A stretch of DNA of 64,000 nucleotides. Origin: Herbiconiux sp. SALV-R1. Lineage in GTDB: Bacteria > Actinomycetota > Actinomycetes > Actinomycetales > Microbacteriaceae. The notes beneath the pieces were generated by a model. It ran no database searches. It had not been told where the DNA came from and saw only the letters and a program-made list of their open reading frames with translations. Positions 40,898 to 49,762 of this stretch are shown here, piece by piece (positions within the stretch are counted from its first letter, which is position 1; each line of letters opens with the position of its first letter). The translations under genes were made by a program, and so were the position numbers. The stretch spans positions 3,844,001 to 3,908,000 of the forward strand of contig NZ_CP053344.1 in assembly GCF_013113715.1 (NCBI RefSeq). The letters run 5' to 3'.

Positions 40898-42370
40898 GTG
40901 AGCGCTCCGGTCGACGTCGCGGTCGTCGGCTCCGGGCCGAACGGCCTCGCCGCCGCGGTGACCATGGCCCGCGCCGGGCTGTCGGTGCGGGTCTACGAGC
41001 GCGCGTCGACCATCGGCGGGGGAGCGCGCACCGCCGAGGTCACGCTGCCGGGGTTCCGGCACGACATCTGCTCGGCCGTGCATCCGCTCGCTCTCTCGTC
41101 GGGCTTCTTCAGGTCGTTTCGCCTGCCGGAGCGGATGCGGCTCGCCGTTCCCGAGATCTCGTTCGGCCACCCGCTCGACGGCGGGAGGGCGGCGATCGCC
41201 TTCCGCGACCTCGACCGCACCGCCGACGGCCTCGGCCCAGACGGAAGCGCCTACCGGCGCCTGATGGAGCCGCTCGTGCGCCGCGCCGACGAAGTGGCGC
41301 AGTTCACCGGGTCGAGCCTCGTGAGGCTGCCCGCGCATCCGGTCGCCGCCGCGCTGTTCGGATTGCGCGCGCTCGAGCAGGGGTCGCCGCTGTGGAACCT
41401 GCGGTTCAGCGACGACGTCGCGCCCGCGATGCTGAGCGGGGTGGCGGCGCACAGCATCCTGCCGATGCCGAGCCTCGGCACGGCAGGGGCCGCCCTGTCG
41501 CTCGGGGTGCAGGCGCACGCGCGGGGGTGGCCGGTGCCGATCGGCGGCAGCCAGGCGATCGTCGACGCGCTGGTGGCCGACCTGCTCGAGCACGGCGGGG
41601 AGGTGGTGACGGATGCTGAGGTGCGGCAGCTCGACGACGTGCGGCCGGCGCAGGCGGTGCTGCTCGACGTCGCACCCGCGAACCTCGCCCGCATCGCCGG
41701 TCGCGAGCTGCCGCGACGCTATCTCGCGGCACTCCGGCGGTTCCGCTACGGCAACGCGGTGGCGAAGACCGACTTCGCGCTGAGCGGGCCCGTGCCGTGG
41801 ACGAACGAGCTGCTGCGGCACGCGCCGACCGTGCACGTGGGAGGCACGCGCGCCGAGATCGCGGCGGCGGAGCGCGAGGTCGCGGCCGGGCGGCACTCGG
41901 CGTCGCCGTACGTGCTGGTCTCGCAGCCGTCGATCGTCGACGAGGGTCGCGCACCCGCGGGCGGCCACGTGCTGTGGGCGTACACGCACGTGCCGAGCGG
42001 GTCGACGCTCGACCAGACCGAGGTGATCACGAGGCAGATCGAGCGCTTCGCACCGGGGTTCCGCGACCTGGTGCTCGGCTCGGCGTCGCGCACGGCGACC
42101 GAGTACGAGTCGTACGACCCGAACTACATCGGGGGAGACATCGCCGCGGGAGCCGCGACGCTGCGGCAGCTCATCGTCCGGCCCACGCTCTCGCTCGACC
42201 CGTGGTCGACGCCGGCGCGCGGCGTGTACCTGTGCTCGTCGTCGACGCCCCCGGGGCCGGGCGTGCACGGCCTGTCGGGGTGGTACGCGGCGCGACGGGC
42301 GCTGGCGACGGTGTTCGGCATCCGTACCCCACCCTCGCTCGCACCCCGCCCGACCAGAACGGAGTCATGA
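40898..42370 (+). CDS. FAD-dependent oxidoreductase, phytoene-desaturase-like family
   Basis: 490-residue flavoprotein with N-terminal Rossmann motif [28 protein letters not shown] and [28 protein letters not shown]-terminal substrate/FAD-capping motif follows: [23 protein letters not shown]. It belongs to the NAD(P)/FAD family related to CrtI and RetSat, but lies outside the crt operon, so it is not obviously part of carotenoid synthesis. Substrate unknown. The GTG at 40898 is chosen because the Rossmann fold begins right after it. Stop overlaps the SRPBCC gene start. Confidence 0.9.
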   Translation: MSAPVDVAVVGSGPNGLAAAVTMARAGLSVRVYERASTIGGGARTAEVTLPGFRHDICSAVHPLALSSGFFRSFRLPERMRLAVPEISFGHPLDGGRAAIAFRDLDRTADGLGPDGSAYRRLMEPLVRRADEVAQFTGSSLVRLPAHPVAAALFGLRALEQGSPLWNLRFSDDVAPAMLSGVAAHSILPMPSLGTAGAALSLGVQAHARGWPVPIGGSQAIVDALVADLLEHGGEVVTDAEVRQLDDVRPAQAVLLDVAPANLARIAGRELPRRYLAALRRFRYGNAVAKTDFALSGPVPWTNELLRHAPTVHVGGTRAEIAAAEREVAAGRHSASPYVLVSQPSIVDEGRAPAGGHVLWAYTHVPSGSTLDQTEVITRQIERFAPGFRDLVLGSASRTATEYESYDPNYIGGDIAAGAATLRQLIVRPTLSLDPWSTPARGVYLCSSSTPPGPGVHGLSGWYAARRALATVFGIRTPPSLAPRPTRTES

Positions 42371-42798
42371 TGTCGATCAACGTGGGAGTCTTCTCCTGCC
42401 CGCCCGAGCGCGTGTTCGAGGTGCTGGCCGACGGCTGGCTGTTCCCGGTGTGGGTGGTGGGTGCCTCGCGCATGCGCGACGTCGAGGAGGCCTGGCCCGC
42501 CGAGGGCAGCAAGCTGCACCACTCCTTCGGGGTGTGGCCCGCGGTGATCGACGACGAGACGACCGTGCTCGAATGGAACCCGCCGCACCGCATGGTGATG
42601 CAGCCCGCCGGCTGGCCCATCGGCGAGGCGCGGGTGACGATCACCGTCAAGCCGCGCGGCACCGGATGCGTCGTACGGCTCGAGGAGCACGCCTCCCGCG
42701 GCCCCGGCACGCTCATGCCCGCGCCTCTGCTCGACATCCCCCTCCACATCCGCAACACCGAGACCCTCCGCCGCCTCTGCTACATCTCCGAGGGCTGA
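42367..42798 (+). CDS. SRPBCC/START-like lipid-binding domain protein
   Basis: 143-residue SRPBCC (polyketide cyclase/dehydrase-like) protein with the START-fold opening [40 protein letters not shown] and a C-terminal helix ending RNTETLRRLCYISEG. It binds a hydrophobic ligand in family terms. The ATG at 42367 overlaps the previous stop (ATGA), so it is produced with the FAD oxidoreductase and may hand it a substrate (inference). Confidence 0.88.
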   Translation: MMSINVGVFSCPPERVFEVLADGWLFPVWVVGASRMRDVEEAWPAEGSKLHHSFGVWPAVIDDETTVLEWNPPHRMVMQPAGWPIGEARVTITVKPRGTGCVVRLEEHASRGPGTLMPAPLLDIPLHIRNTETLRRLCYISEG

Positions 42799-42827
42799 CC
42801 CCTGCTATCCTCGGGGGAGCAGTACAC

Positions 42828-42901
42828 GCGGATGTAGTTCAATGGCAGAACTTCAGCTTCCCAAGCTGATAGCGCGGGTTCGATTCCCGTCATCCGCTCC
42901 A
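42828..42901 (+). tRNA. tRNA-Gly, anticodon CCC
   Basis: Cloverleaf: acceptor stem GCGGATG/CATCCGC, anticodon arm TCAGC-TTCCCAA-GCTGA with anticodon CCC (reads GGG), T arm GCGGG-TTCGATT-CCCGT, and encoded CCA at 42899-42901 after discriminator T. 74 nt. The D arm (AGTTCAATGGCAGAACT) is short, as expected. Confidence 0.98.
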
Positions 42902-42941
42902 TGTGACGCGTGGGTACGCGCGTCCCGCCCCGCGCTCGCCC

Positions 42942-43490
42942 TCAGGCGCGCAGCCACGTCGTGTCGGAGAAGAGCGCGCGAAGTTCCTCGATGAGCCGCG
43001 CGGTGTGGAAGCCGTCGGCGACCGCGTGATGAACCTGCACCGCCAGGGGGAGCAGGGAGCGTCCCTCCCGCTCCGCGTAGCGTCCCAGGGTGAAGATCGG
43101 CGCGAAGTGGTCCCATCCGCCGTCGATGTTCAAGGTGAAGCCCGTGAAGGTCGTCCACGGCACGCTGGAGATGTCGAAGACGTTCGCCGGGGGTGCACCC
43201 TGCGGGAAGAGCTCGGTGGTTCCCGCGAACCGAGCCATCGTCTCCGAGGCGGCGTCGTGGAATGCGCCGAAATTGCGGTCGAACGGTTCCCAGAGGCACG
43301 AGAACGTCTCGCTCGGCGGGTTGAAGACGGTGAAGGCAGGATGCACCTCCCGCCACACGGCGGGGCCACCCGCCTCGTCGAGGGTCATGCGGAACTCGTC
43401 GTGCCGGTTCACGACGGAGGCGATCGCCCAGATCTGCGCGACTCGGGGTGACGCTCCGCTGTCGGGCGGGGAGGGGCAGAATGGGGGCAT
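42942..43490 (-). pseudogene. cat: 5'-truncated chloramphenicol acetyltransferase relic
   Basis: The C-terminal two thirds match CAT enzymes: VNRHDEFRM, FTVFNPPSETFSCLWEPF, SSVPWTTFTGFTLNI and the catalytic VQVHHAVADGFHTARLIEEL (His in HHAVADGFH). The N-terminal roughly 45 residues of normal CATs are missing; the frame upstream reads Pro/Ser-rich sequence (MPPFCPSPPDSGAS). The proposed ATG at 43490 overlaps the start codon of the divergent DoxX gene, leaving no promoter room. Probably an inactive remnant; a shorter active form cannot be excluded. Confidence 0.7.
43477..43482 (+). promoter_or_regulatory. -10-like hexamer CAGAAT of the DoxX-like gene
   Basis: CAGAAT, 6 nt, then the ATG at 43489; the run of G before the ATG is not a good Shine-Dalgarno position. 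Confidence 0.4.
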
Positions 43491-43893
43491 GGGTTCTTCT
43501 GCTGCTGGGCGGTCGGTGGGGCGCACGATCGGGCGGATCGCGCTCGGTTCTGCGCTGGTGTTCGCCGGGGTGTCGCATCTCACGTTCGCGCGCAAAGACT
43601 TTCAGGCGCAGGTGCCCGACTGGGTGCCGGTCGACGACGACACGGTCGTGCTGGGGTCGGGCGTGGCCGAGATCGCGCTGGGGGCGTCGCTCATCCTCCT
43701 GCCGAAGCACAAGCAGCTCGTGGGCAATACGGCGGCGGTGTTCTTCACAGCGATCTTCCCCGGCAACCTGTCGCAGTGGCTCAACGAGCGGGATGCGTTC
43801 GGCCTCGACACCGACCGCAAGCGCTTCGCACGGCTGTTCTTCCAGCCCCTGCTCGTGGCCTGGGCGGTGTGGTCGACACGCGACAAGCGCTGA
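43489..43893 (+). CDS. DoxX-like membrane protein
   Basis: 134-residue protein with four predicted membrane helices and the DoxX/DUF417-like opening IGRIALGSALVFAGVSHLTFARKDFQAQVPDWVP. The C-terminus ends in a short basic tail. Function of the family is unresolved (redox or membrane stress roles are proposed). The ATG lies opposite the first codon of the CAT relic, suggesting a rearrangement breakpoint here. Confidence 0.88.
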   Translation: MGSSAAGRSVGRTIGRIALGSALVFAGVSHLTFARKDFQAQVPDWVPVDDDTVVLGSGVAEIALGASLILLPKHKQLVGNTAAVFFTAIFPGNLSQWLNERDAFGLDTDRKRFARLFFQPLLVAWAVWSTRDKR

Positions 43894-43910
43894 TCGTCAG
43901 GTGTGGGCGG

Positions 43911-43916
43911 TAGATT
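43911..43916 (+). promoter_or_regulatory. -10 hexamer TAGATT of the nucleoside hydrolase operon
   Basis: TAGATT ends 6 nt before GTG 43923; no Shine-Dalgarno, so a leaderless transcript is likely. Confidence 0.5.
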
Positions 43917-43922
43917 GAGGCC

Positions 43923-44891
43923 GTGACCCATCGCGTTCTGCTCGACGTCGACACGGGGGTCGACGATGCCCTCGCCATCCTGTTCGCCATCGCCCACCCC
44001 GACATCGATCTTCTCGGCGTCACATGTGTCGCGGGGAATACGTCGCTGCCGAACGTCGTGGCGAACACCCTGAAGGTGCTCGACGCGGCGGGTGCTCCGC
44101 CCGTGCCGGTCGCCGGCGGCGCCGTGCGACCGCTCATCGAGCCGCTGCGCTCCTCTCATGTGCACGGGGAGGACGGACTGGGCGACCTCGGCCTCGAGGC
44201 GTCGACACGCGCGGTCGACCCGCGGCACGCGGTCGACCTCGCCCGTGACCTCATCCTCTCGGCCGACGGCCCGGTGACCCTGGTCGGACTCGCGCCCCAG
44301 ACGAACCTCGCGCTGCTCCTGCGCCAGTACCCCGAGGTCGCCGAGAAGCTCGAGCGGATCGTCGTCATGGGTGGGTCGGCGAGCGGAGGCAACGCGACGG
44401 CGGTCGCCGAGTTCAACGTCTGGCACGACCCGGAGGCGGCGGCGATCGTGCTCGACTCCGGCGTTCCGGTCTTCATGTACGGGCTCGACGTCTTCAACCA
44501 GGTGACCATCGCCGAGGCCGACGCCGCCCGACTCACGACGAGTTCGAGTGCCTCCGGCCGGCTCGCCGGCGCCCTCCTGTCGTTCCAGATGGCCGACCCC
44601 GAGGTCGATCAGGAGTCCGAGGGCGAGGGCGCCTGGGGCGGCCACATCGGCGACGCCGGCGCCCTGTGTGCCCTCGTCGACCCCGGAGCCCTCCGAATCG
44701 AGACCCACCCGGTGCGGGTCGAACTCGCCGGCTTCGCCCGCGGCCAGACCATCGTCGACCGACGCCGCCGCTCCGGCGAGGATGCCGTTCACGGCATACA
44801 CGCGGCGGTACCCGCCATCGACATCGCGCTCGACGTCGACGTCGACCGCTTCGCCCGCCTCTTCCTCGACACGATCGCCCGCCTCCCGTGA
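43923..44891 (+). CDS. Ribonucleoside hydrolase (inosine-uridine preferring type)
   Basis: 322-residue calcium-dependent N-ribohydrolase that splits nucleosides into base and ribose. The signature LLDVDTGVDDALAILFA (calcium-binding Asp cluster, residues 7-16) and EFNVWHDPEAAAIVLDSGVP near the active site are intact; GLAPQTNLALLL and MGGSASGGNAT are also conserved. Salvage role. The stop overlaps the GTG of the next gene, so it forms an operon with the beta-lactamase-fold and dienelactone hydrolase genes. Confidence 0.94.
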   Translation: MTHRVLLDVDTGVDDALAILFAIAHPDIDLLGVTCVAGNTSLPNVVANTLKVLDAAGAPPVPVAGGAVRPLIEPLRSSHVHGEDGLGDLGLEASTRAVDPRHAVDLARDLILSADGPVTLVGLAPQTNLALLLRQYPEVAEKLERIVVMGGSASGGNATAVAEFNVWHDPEAAAIVLDSGVPVFMYGLDVFNQVTIAEADAARLTTSSSASGRLAGALLSFQMADPEVDQESEGEGAWGGHIGDAGALCALVDPGALRIETHPVRVELAGFARGQTIVDRRRRSGEDAVHGIHAAVPAIDIALDVDVDRFARLFLDTIARLP

Positions 44892-45973
44892 AGGCCGCCG
44901 GCCCGAGCACTCCCGAGCCCGTCGACGCCGTCGAGTTCGCGGCCGACCGTGCCGCCGAGCACGGCGTGCCGCTCGGCGAGAGCCTCCCCCCTGCCGCCGA
45001 GGTGCGACCCGGAGTCTGGGTGCTGCCCCAGCCCACACCGGGCGACGGCATTCCGCACTACACCCTGAGCTACGCGATCGTCGACGAGGCCGGGGGAGTG
45101 CACCTCGTCGACCCCGGCTGGGACACCGAGGAGAACGCCGACCGGCTCGCCGCATTCCTCGCCGACCGCGGAGCCCGTCTCGACGACGTCGTCTCCGTCA
45201 CCGCCACCCACCTGCACCCCGACCACCTCGGCCTCGCCGAGCGCCTCCGCCGCGAGACGGGAGCCCGGGTGCAGCTGCACGCCGCAGAGCAGGAGGCAGC
45301 GCAGCGGCTCGCCGAGCAGGCCGAGACCGCCGTGGAGACCGCCGCAGAGCGCCTCGCCCTCTGGGGCGTGCCCGAAGCCGACCGCGACGAACTGATGCAG
45401 GTCGCCCGCGTCGCCGCCACCGCCGGCCCGCGCACCACCGCGGTGAGCACCGGCGTCGGCCCGGCCGGCTTCACCGCCGACCTCGTGCTCCACGACGGCG
45501 AGCTGCTCGAGGTTCCGGGCCGACGCCTCGAGGTGCTGCACACCCCCGGCCACACACCGGGCCACCTCGCCCTGGTCGATCACGGCGACGAGCTCCTGTT
45601 CACGGGAGATCTCGTGCTCCCGACGATCTACCCCGGTCTCGGCCTCGGCGGGCCCGCCGACGACCCGCTGGGCGACTACCTGCGCTCGCTTGAGCGGGTA
45701 TCCGCCTACGCCGGGCACGAGGTGCTCCCCGGCCACGGCTACCGCTTCACCGGCATCGCCGCGCGCTGTGCCACCATCCGCGAACATCACCTCAAGCGCT
45801 CCCGTGAGATCGCCGCCCTGCTCGACGCGCATCCGGGTCTCACCGTGTGGCAGCTCGCCGAACGCGTCACCTGGACGGCCGGCTGGGCCCACCTCCACGG
45901 CTTCTACCGCGTCTCGGCCCTCAGCCAGACCGCCATGCATACCGCCTACCTGCAACGGGCGGAGGCGGCATGA
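44888..45973 (+). CDS. Metallo-beta-lactamase-fold hydrolase
   Basis: 361-residue MBL-fold protein. The metal motif THLHPDHLG (HxHxDH, residues 108-113), downstream HTPGHTPGHLAL and FTGDLVLPTIYPG give the ligands for a dinuclear site. A C-terminal helical extension (about 280-361) with TWTAGWAHLHGFYRVSALSQTAMHTAYL resembles the LACTB2/glyoxalase-like C-terminal domain. GTG start overlaps the nucleoside hydrolase stop (GTGA). Substrate unknown, perhaps a thioester or ester. Confidence 0.92.
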   Translation: MKAAGPSTPEPVDAVEFAADRAAEHGVPLGESLPPAAEVRPGVWVLPQPTPGDGIPHYTLSYAIVDEAGGVHLVDPGWDTEENADRLAAFLADRGARLDDVVSVTATHLHPDHLGLAERLRRETGARVQLHAAEQEAAQRLAEQAETAVETAAERLALWGVPEADRDELMQVARVAATAGPRTTAVSTGVGPAGFTADLVLHDGELLEVPGRRLEVLHTPGHTPGHLALVDHGDELLFTGDLVLPTIYPGLGLGGPADDPLGDYLRSLERVSAYAGHEVLPGHGYRFTGIAARCATIREHHLKRSREIAALLDAHPGLTVWQLAERVTWTAGWAHLHGFYRVSALSQTAMHTAYLQRAEAA

Positions 45974-46596
45974 GCGAACTCGTCGACATCCCGTCTCCCG
46001 GCTGGCCGCTGGAGTTCGGCGTTCCCGGCCGGGCCGGCGTCGTCATCGTGCACGACGAGTACGGCCGGCTGCCCTACCTGGAGTCGTACGGCACGGCCCT
46101 CGCCGCTCAGGGATTCCACGTCGTGGTACCCGACCTGTTCGACGGCAAGGCCGCCGTGCAGGAGGCCGGCGCCGCCGAACTCGTGGCCCGGGTCGACGAG
46201 GGCTTCGCTCAGGCCACCCTCGACGACGCCATCGGCTTCCCCCGCGCCGCCGGCGCCACCCGCGTCGGCGTGATCGGGCTCGGCCTCGGCGGCAGACTCG
46301 CGCTGCGGGCAGCGCAGAGCGGGGCAGCGGATGCGGTGGTCACCTACTACGCCACGCTGGGCGACGACGAGGGCGGCATCATCCCCTGTCCGGTCATGCT
46401 GCACCGCGCCGCCGGCGACGAGTTCGACGCCTTCGTGAGCCGGCTGAAGGAGCACGGCACGCCCGTCACCCAGCACAGCTACAGCGCGGCTCCGGGGTTC
46501 GCGAACGCGACGGTCGCCGAGCTCGTCGACCCTCAAGCCGCCGCCCTGGCGTTCGCCCGCTCGGTCTACTTCATGCAGGCCCAGCTGCTCGACTGA
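45970..46596 (+). CDS. Dienelactone hydrolase-family protein lacking the nucleophile
   Basis: 208-residue alpha/beta-hydrolase of the DLH family: VVIVHDEYGRLPYLESYGTALAAQGFHVVVPDLFDGK is typical (HE/HD oxyanion strand). However, the nucleophile elbow reads VIGLGLGGRLAL, where DLH enzymes have G-Y-C-L-G-G; the Cys is replaced by Gly. The terminal His region is also unclear (QHSYSAAPGFANA). It may be a non-catalytic binding member. ATG overlaps the previous stop (ATGA), last gene of its operon. Confidence 0.85.
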   Translation: MSELVDIPSPGWPLEFGVPGRAGVVIVHDEYGRLPYLESYGTALAAQGFHVVVPDLFDGKAAVQEAGAAELVARVDEGFAQATLDDAIGFPRAAGATRVGVIGLGLGGRLALRAAQSGAADAVVTYYATLGDDEGGIIPCPVMLHRAAGDEFDAFVSRLKEHGTPVTQHSYSAAPGFANATVAELVDPQAAALAFARSVYFMQAQLLD

Positions 46597-46608
46597 CGGC
46601 CCGCCGTG

Positions 46609-46614
46609 TAGCGT
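46609..46614 (+). promoter_or_regulatory. -10 hexamer TAGCGT of the DUF2470 gene
   Basis: TAGCGT ends exactly 6 nt before GTG 46621; leaderless geometry. Confidence 0.45.
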
Positions 46615-46620
46615 GTGGCC

Positions 46621-46926
46621 GTGACCGCATTCGCTCCCGACGTCATCGACGCCGTGCTCCGCCACATGAACGGCGACCACTCCGACGACAATCTGCTCAT
46701 CGCCCGCGCCTTCGTCGACCCCTCCGCCGACGCCTCCACGATGACGGGGTTCGACGGCGACGGGGGAGTGTGGGAGGTGACGGCCGGGGGTGCGACGACC
46801 GCCGCATCCGTGGCCTGGCCGGCGGGCCCCATCACGGAGCGGGCGGAGGTGCGACGGGAGATCGTCGCCCTCTACGACGAGGCCTGTGCCGTACTCGGGG
46901 TGGAACCACGCGCCCACGACCGCTAG
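46621..46926 (+). CDS. DUF2470-domain protein (heme-associated)
   Basis: 101 residues, a single DUF2470 domain starting VIDAVLRHMNGDHSDDNLLIARAF. The same domain forms the C-terminal half of some HutZ/HugZ heme-use proteins, so a link with heme is expected. The GTG at 46621 with TAGCGT 6 nt before it is chosen. It precedes the heme oxygenase gene by 45 bp, but a DtxR/IdeR-like box (46928-46946) lies between, so the heme oxygenase can be controlled separately. Confidence 0.85.
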   Translation: MTAFAPDVIDAVLRHMNGDHSDDNLLIARAFVDPSADASTMTGFDGDGGVWEVTAGGATTAASVAWPAGPITERAEVRREIVALYDEACAVLGVEPRAHDR

Positions 46927-46927
46927 G

Positions 46928-46946
46928 TTAGGTAACACTAACTTCC
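46928..46946 (+). promoter_or_regulatory. DtxR/IdeR-like iron box before heme oxygenase
   Basis: TTAGGTAACACTAACTTCC matches the DtxR consensus (TTAGGTTAGCCTAACCTAA) at 13 of 19 positions by eye, and lies 25 bp before the heme oxygenase ATG, overlapping a probable -10. Fits iron-repressed expression. Confidence 0.65.
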
Positions 46947-46971
46947 GCACCGACCAGCTGGGAATGAACAC

Positions 46972-47625
46972 ATGGCCGCAGTGATCCCCTTCTCTCAGGC
47001 TCTCCGTGAGCGCACCTGGTCGGGCCACGGCGACAGCGAGGGCGCCGGCTTCATGACCGACCTGATGAGCGGCAAGGGCTCGAGAGACGACTACATCTCC
47101 CTGGTCGCGCAGCACTTCTTCATCTACGAGGCGCTCGAGGCTGCTGCCGAGCGCATGAAGAACGACCCGGTGGCCGCCGCGTTCATCACGCCCAAGCTCA
47201 CCCGGCTGCCGGCGATCGAGGCCGACCTGCAGTTCCTGCTCGGCGACGACTGGCGCGAGAAGATCTCCCCGCTGCCCACCACCGAGCGCTACGTGCAGCG
47301 CATCCGCGAGGTGGCGGCGACCTGGAACGGCGGGTTCATCGCGCACCACTACACGCGCTACCTCGGCGACCTCTCGGGCGGGCAGATCATCCGCACGCTC
47401 ATGCAGCGCCAGTTCGGTTTCGAGACCAATGGTGTCGGCTTCTACCTGTTCGGCGACATCGCGAAGCCGAAGGAGTTCAAGGAGACCTACCGCACCCAGC
47501 TCGACGCCGTCGACTGGAGCGACGAGGAGCGCGACCGCGTCATCGACGAGGTGCTGGTGGCCTACCGCTTCAACACCGAGCTCTTCCTCGACCTCGCCGA
47601 CGCGAAGGCCGCGCAGGTCGCGTAG
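46972..47625 (+). CDS. hmuO: Heme oxygenase (biliverdin-producing)
   Basis: 217-residue HO-1-like heme oxygenase that releases iron from heme as biliverdin, CO and Fe2+. The proximal heme ligand is His19 (ERTWSGHGDSEGAGFM), and the distal helix reads HYTRYLGDLSGGQIIRTLMQ, with the conserved flexible Gly residues (GDLSGGQ). The ATG at 46972 follows GGGA; the upstream iron box indicates induction in low iron. Provides iron and, with the DUF2470 protein, handles heme. Confidence 0.95.
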   Translation: MAAVIPFSQALRERTWSGHGDSEGAGFMTDLMSGKGSRDDYISLVAQHFFIYEALEAAAERMKNDPVAAAFITPKLTRLPAIEADLQFLLGDDWREKISPLPTTERYVQRIREVAATWNGGFIAHHYTRYLGDLSGGQIIRTLMQRQFGFETNGVGFYLFGDIAKPKEFKETYRTQLDAVDWSDEERDRVIDEVLVAYRFNTELFLDLADAKAAQVA

Positions 47626-47695
47626 GCGGCCACGCGTCGCCTCGCCCGCCCCTGGTCGCGAAGCCCGCCGCGGGTCCGCCGCGTGCGCCCGGCGC

Positions 47696-49762
47696 CTAGG
47701 CGGCAACCGCCGGCACGACCGCACCCGGCGCGGCCACCACGACACTGCGCGACCGCGCCCTCGTCACGGCGACGAGCGTGAGCACGAGCCCTAGGGCGGC
47801 GAACACGACGAGCACGAGCGCCTCCTGCCCGGCGACCACCGCCGAACCACCCCCGATGAGCGCGTGCATGCCCGTGATGGCATGCGACAGCGGCAGCAGC
47901 TGCGCGAGCCCGGTGTAGAAGGGCGAACTGAGTCCGTTCGGGATGATCACCGCCGCCGCGGCGACCTGCACCACCACCAGCGCAAGCGACACCAGCCGCC
48001 CCGCCTGCCCGAACAGCGCCACGAGCCCTTGGTGCAGCATCACGAAGCTCAGCGACATCACCGCCGAGAACACGATGGCGCCCATCACGTGAACCGGATG
48101 CGCCCCCACCGCGACCAGCACCACCGCCACGATCGCGGCCTGCACCAGGGCGAGCACGGCGGCGGGCACGAGGGAGGCGACGACCACGCGGAAGGTCGAC
48201 GCCGTGGAGGCCAGCTCCCGGCGGCTGAACGGCGTGAGCAGGAGGTAGATCGCGAAGGCGCCGATCCAGAGCGCGAGCGGCACCGCGACGGCGGCGATCG
48301 CCGCTGCCGGCGTGGGAAGCGCGTCGATGTCGCTCTGCTGGGTGACGACCGGCGTGGCGACGACTGTCGAGATGGAATCCTGCTGCTCCGTGGTGTAGCT
48401 CGGTATGGCGGCTGCCGCTTCGGAGAGGCCGGAGGCCAGCTTGCCGGTGTTGGTCGCGAGCTCCGTGCTGCCGCCCGCGATACCGGAGGCTGCCGTGGAA
48501 AGGTCGCCGAGACCGGTCGCGAGGCCGGCCGTGCCCGCGGCGATCTTCTCGGTGCCGCTCGCCACCTCGCCGAGCGTCGAGGTGAGCAGGGGGAGGTCTT
48601 GGGCGAACTCGCCGGCACCCGTGCTGACCTGGTTCGAGAACCCCTCGAGGGCCGTCACTCCGAGCGCGTCGAGGCCGAGACCCAGTGTGACTCCGAAGGA
48701 CTGAACCCGGATGCCCGCCGCGGTCGCCTGCAGGTCGGCGAGACGAGCTTGGATCTCGTCGTCGGTCAACCCCGGCACCGCGGCGCTCAGCGCGGCGATG
48801 TCGCTCTCGAGCTGCTGCTGCTGGGCGTCGACGCCGTAGCTCGCCGCGGTCTCCTCGGCGAGGCGCTGCTTGAGTACTCCGATGCCGTCGGTGACGCCGG
48901 TCGATCCGACGGCGATGGCGTCGGCGTAGACGGGCAGGTCGGTCGTCCCGTCAGCGATCTGCCGCATCCCGGTCGCCAGCCCCTGCACGATGGTGTTGAG
49001 CTCGGCCCCGCCCTGAGCTGCCCCCGCGACCCCGGTGGCCAATTGACCCTGGTAGTCGGAGAGGGTGTTCGCGCCCGCGGCGAGCTGACCGGCTCCGTTC
49101 GCGGCCTCGCCGAGCTTGCCGTTCAGCTCGGTGAAGCCGCCGAGCAGCCCGGTGACGTACTGCTTGGTCGACGCCTCCGAGATCGCGGCCTGGAGGTTGG
49201 CCGAGAGGGCGCTGGCGAGCAGCTCGGTGACGTAGCTGCTCGCGCCGTTCGTCTGCACCTGCACCCCGGCCTGCACCGGGTCGCTGGTGGCGATGGAGGC
49301 GTACCCGGCCGAGAACTCCTTCGGAATGGTGACGACCGTGGCGAACTCGCCCGACGACAGGCCTGCGCCCGCGGTGTCGGCGTCGGTCACCGTCCACGAG
49401 AAGCCCTTGCCGGCCGTGCCGTCGGTGAGCTGGCTCACGAGCAGCTTGCCGGCGGCCACGGGCGTACCCGTACCGCTGCCGTCGGAGGCGGCGGGGGTGA
49501 CCGACCCGCCGTCGACGTAGACGAGCTGGTCGAGGTTCACGACTGCCGCCGGGAGGCTGGGCGCCGCGGCGTCTGCAGAAGCGGAGGTTCCCGCATCCGT
49601 CGACCCGCTCGCGGTGGTGTCGGCCTGGGCCCGCAATGCCGTCACCGCGACCCCGGCGATGAGAAGCGGTGTCAGCACCGCGAGCACGATCGCGATGCGG
49701 CGACCGATCGGTGACAGGCCGCCGTTGTCGCCGCGTCTGACGAGGGAGCGGAGCTTCGTCAT
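47696..49762 (-). CDS. YhgE/Pip-family membrane protein
   Basis: 688 residues with the YhgE/Pip layout: one N-terminal membrane helix (about 22-46, IAIVLAVLTPLLIAGVAVTAL), a large extracellular region rich in Ser/Gly/Ala with coiled, repetitive segments (GEAANGAGQLAAGANTLSDYQGQL; GTEKIAAGTAGLATGLGDLS), and about six membrane helices near the C-terminus (from about 470). Related to phage-infection proteins and ABC-2-like transporters. The ATG overlaps the MMPL stop by 4 bp (ATGA), so the two are made together; they may form or supply an envelope export apparatus (inference). Confidence 0.9.
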   Translation of the reverse strand: MTKLRSLVRRGDNGGLSPIGRRIAIVLAVLTPLLIAGVAVTALRAQADTTASGSTDAGTSASADAAAPSLPAAVVNLDQLVYVDGGSVTPAASDGSGTGTPVAAGKLLVSQLTDGTAGKGFSWTVTDADTAGAGLSSGEFATVVTIPKEFSAGYASIATSDPVQAGVQVQTNGASSYVTELLASALSANLQAAISEASTKQYVTGLLGGFTELNGKLGEAANGAGQLAAGANTLSDYQGQLATGVAGAAQGGAELNTIVQGLATGMRQIADGTTDLPVYADAIAVGSTGVTDGIGVLKQRLAEETAASYGVDAQQQQLESDIAALSAAVPGLTDDEIQARLADLQATAAGIRVQSFGVTLGLGLDALGVTALEGFSNQVSTGAGEFAQDLPLLTSTLGEVASGTEKIAAGTAGLATGLGDLSTAASGIAGGSTELATNTGKLASGLSEAAAAIPSYTTEQQDSISTVVATPVVTQQSDIDALPTPAAAIAAVAVPLALWIGAFAIYLLLTPFSRRELASTASTFRVVVASLVPAAVLALVQAAIVAVVLVAVGAHPVHVMGAIVFSAVMSLSFVMLHQGLVALFGQAGRLVSLALVVVQVAAAAVIIPNGLSSPFYTGLAQLLPLSHAITGMHALIGGGSAVVAGQEALVLVVFAALGLVLTLVAVTRARSRSVVVAAPGAVVPAVAA

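Noticed and set aside
42853-43710. 285-codon minus-strand frame spanning the CAT relic and tRNA-Gly
   Set aside because: It runs through the tRNA gene and is out of frame with the CAT-like sequence; Arg/Pro/His-rich composition marks it as a shadow.
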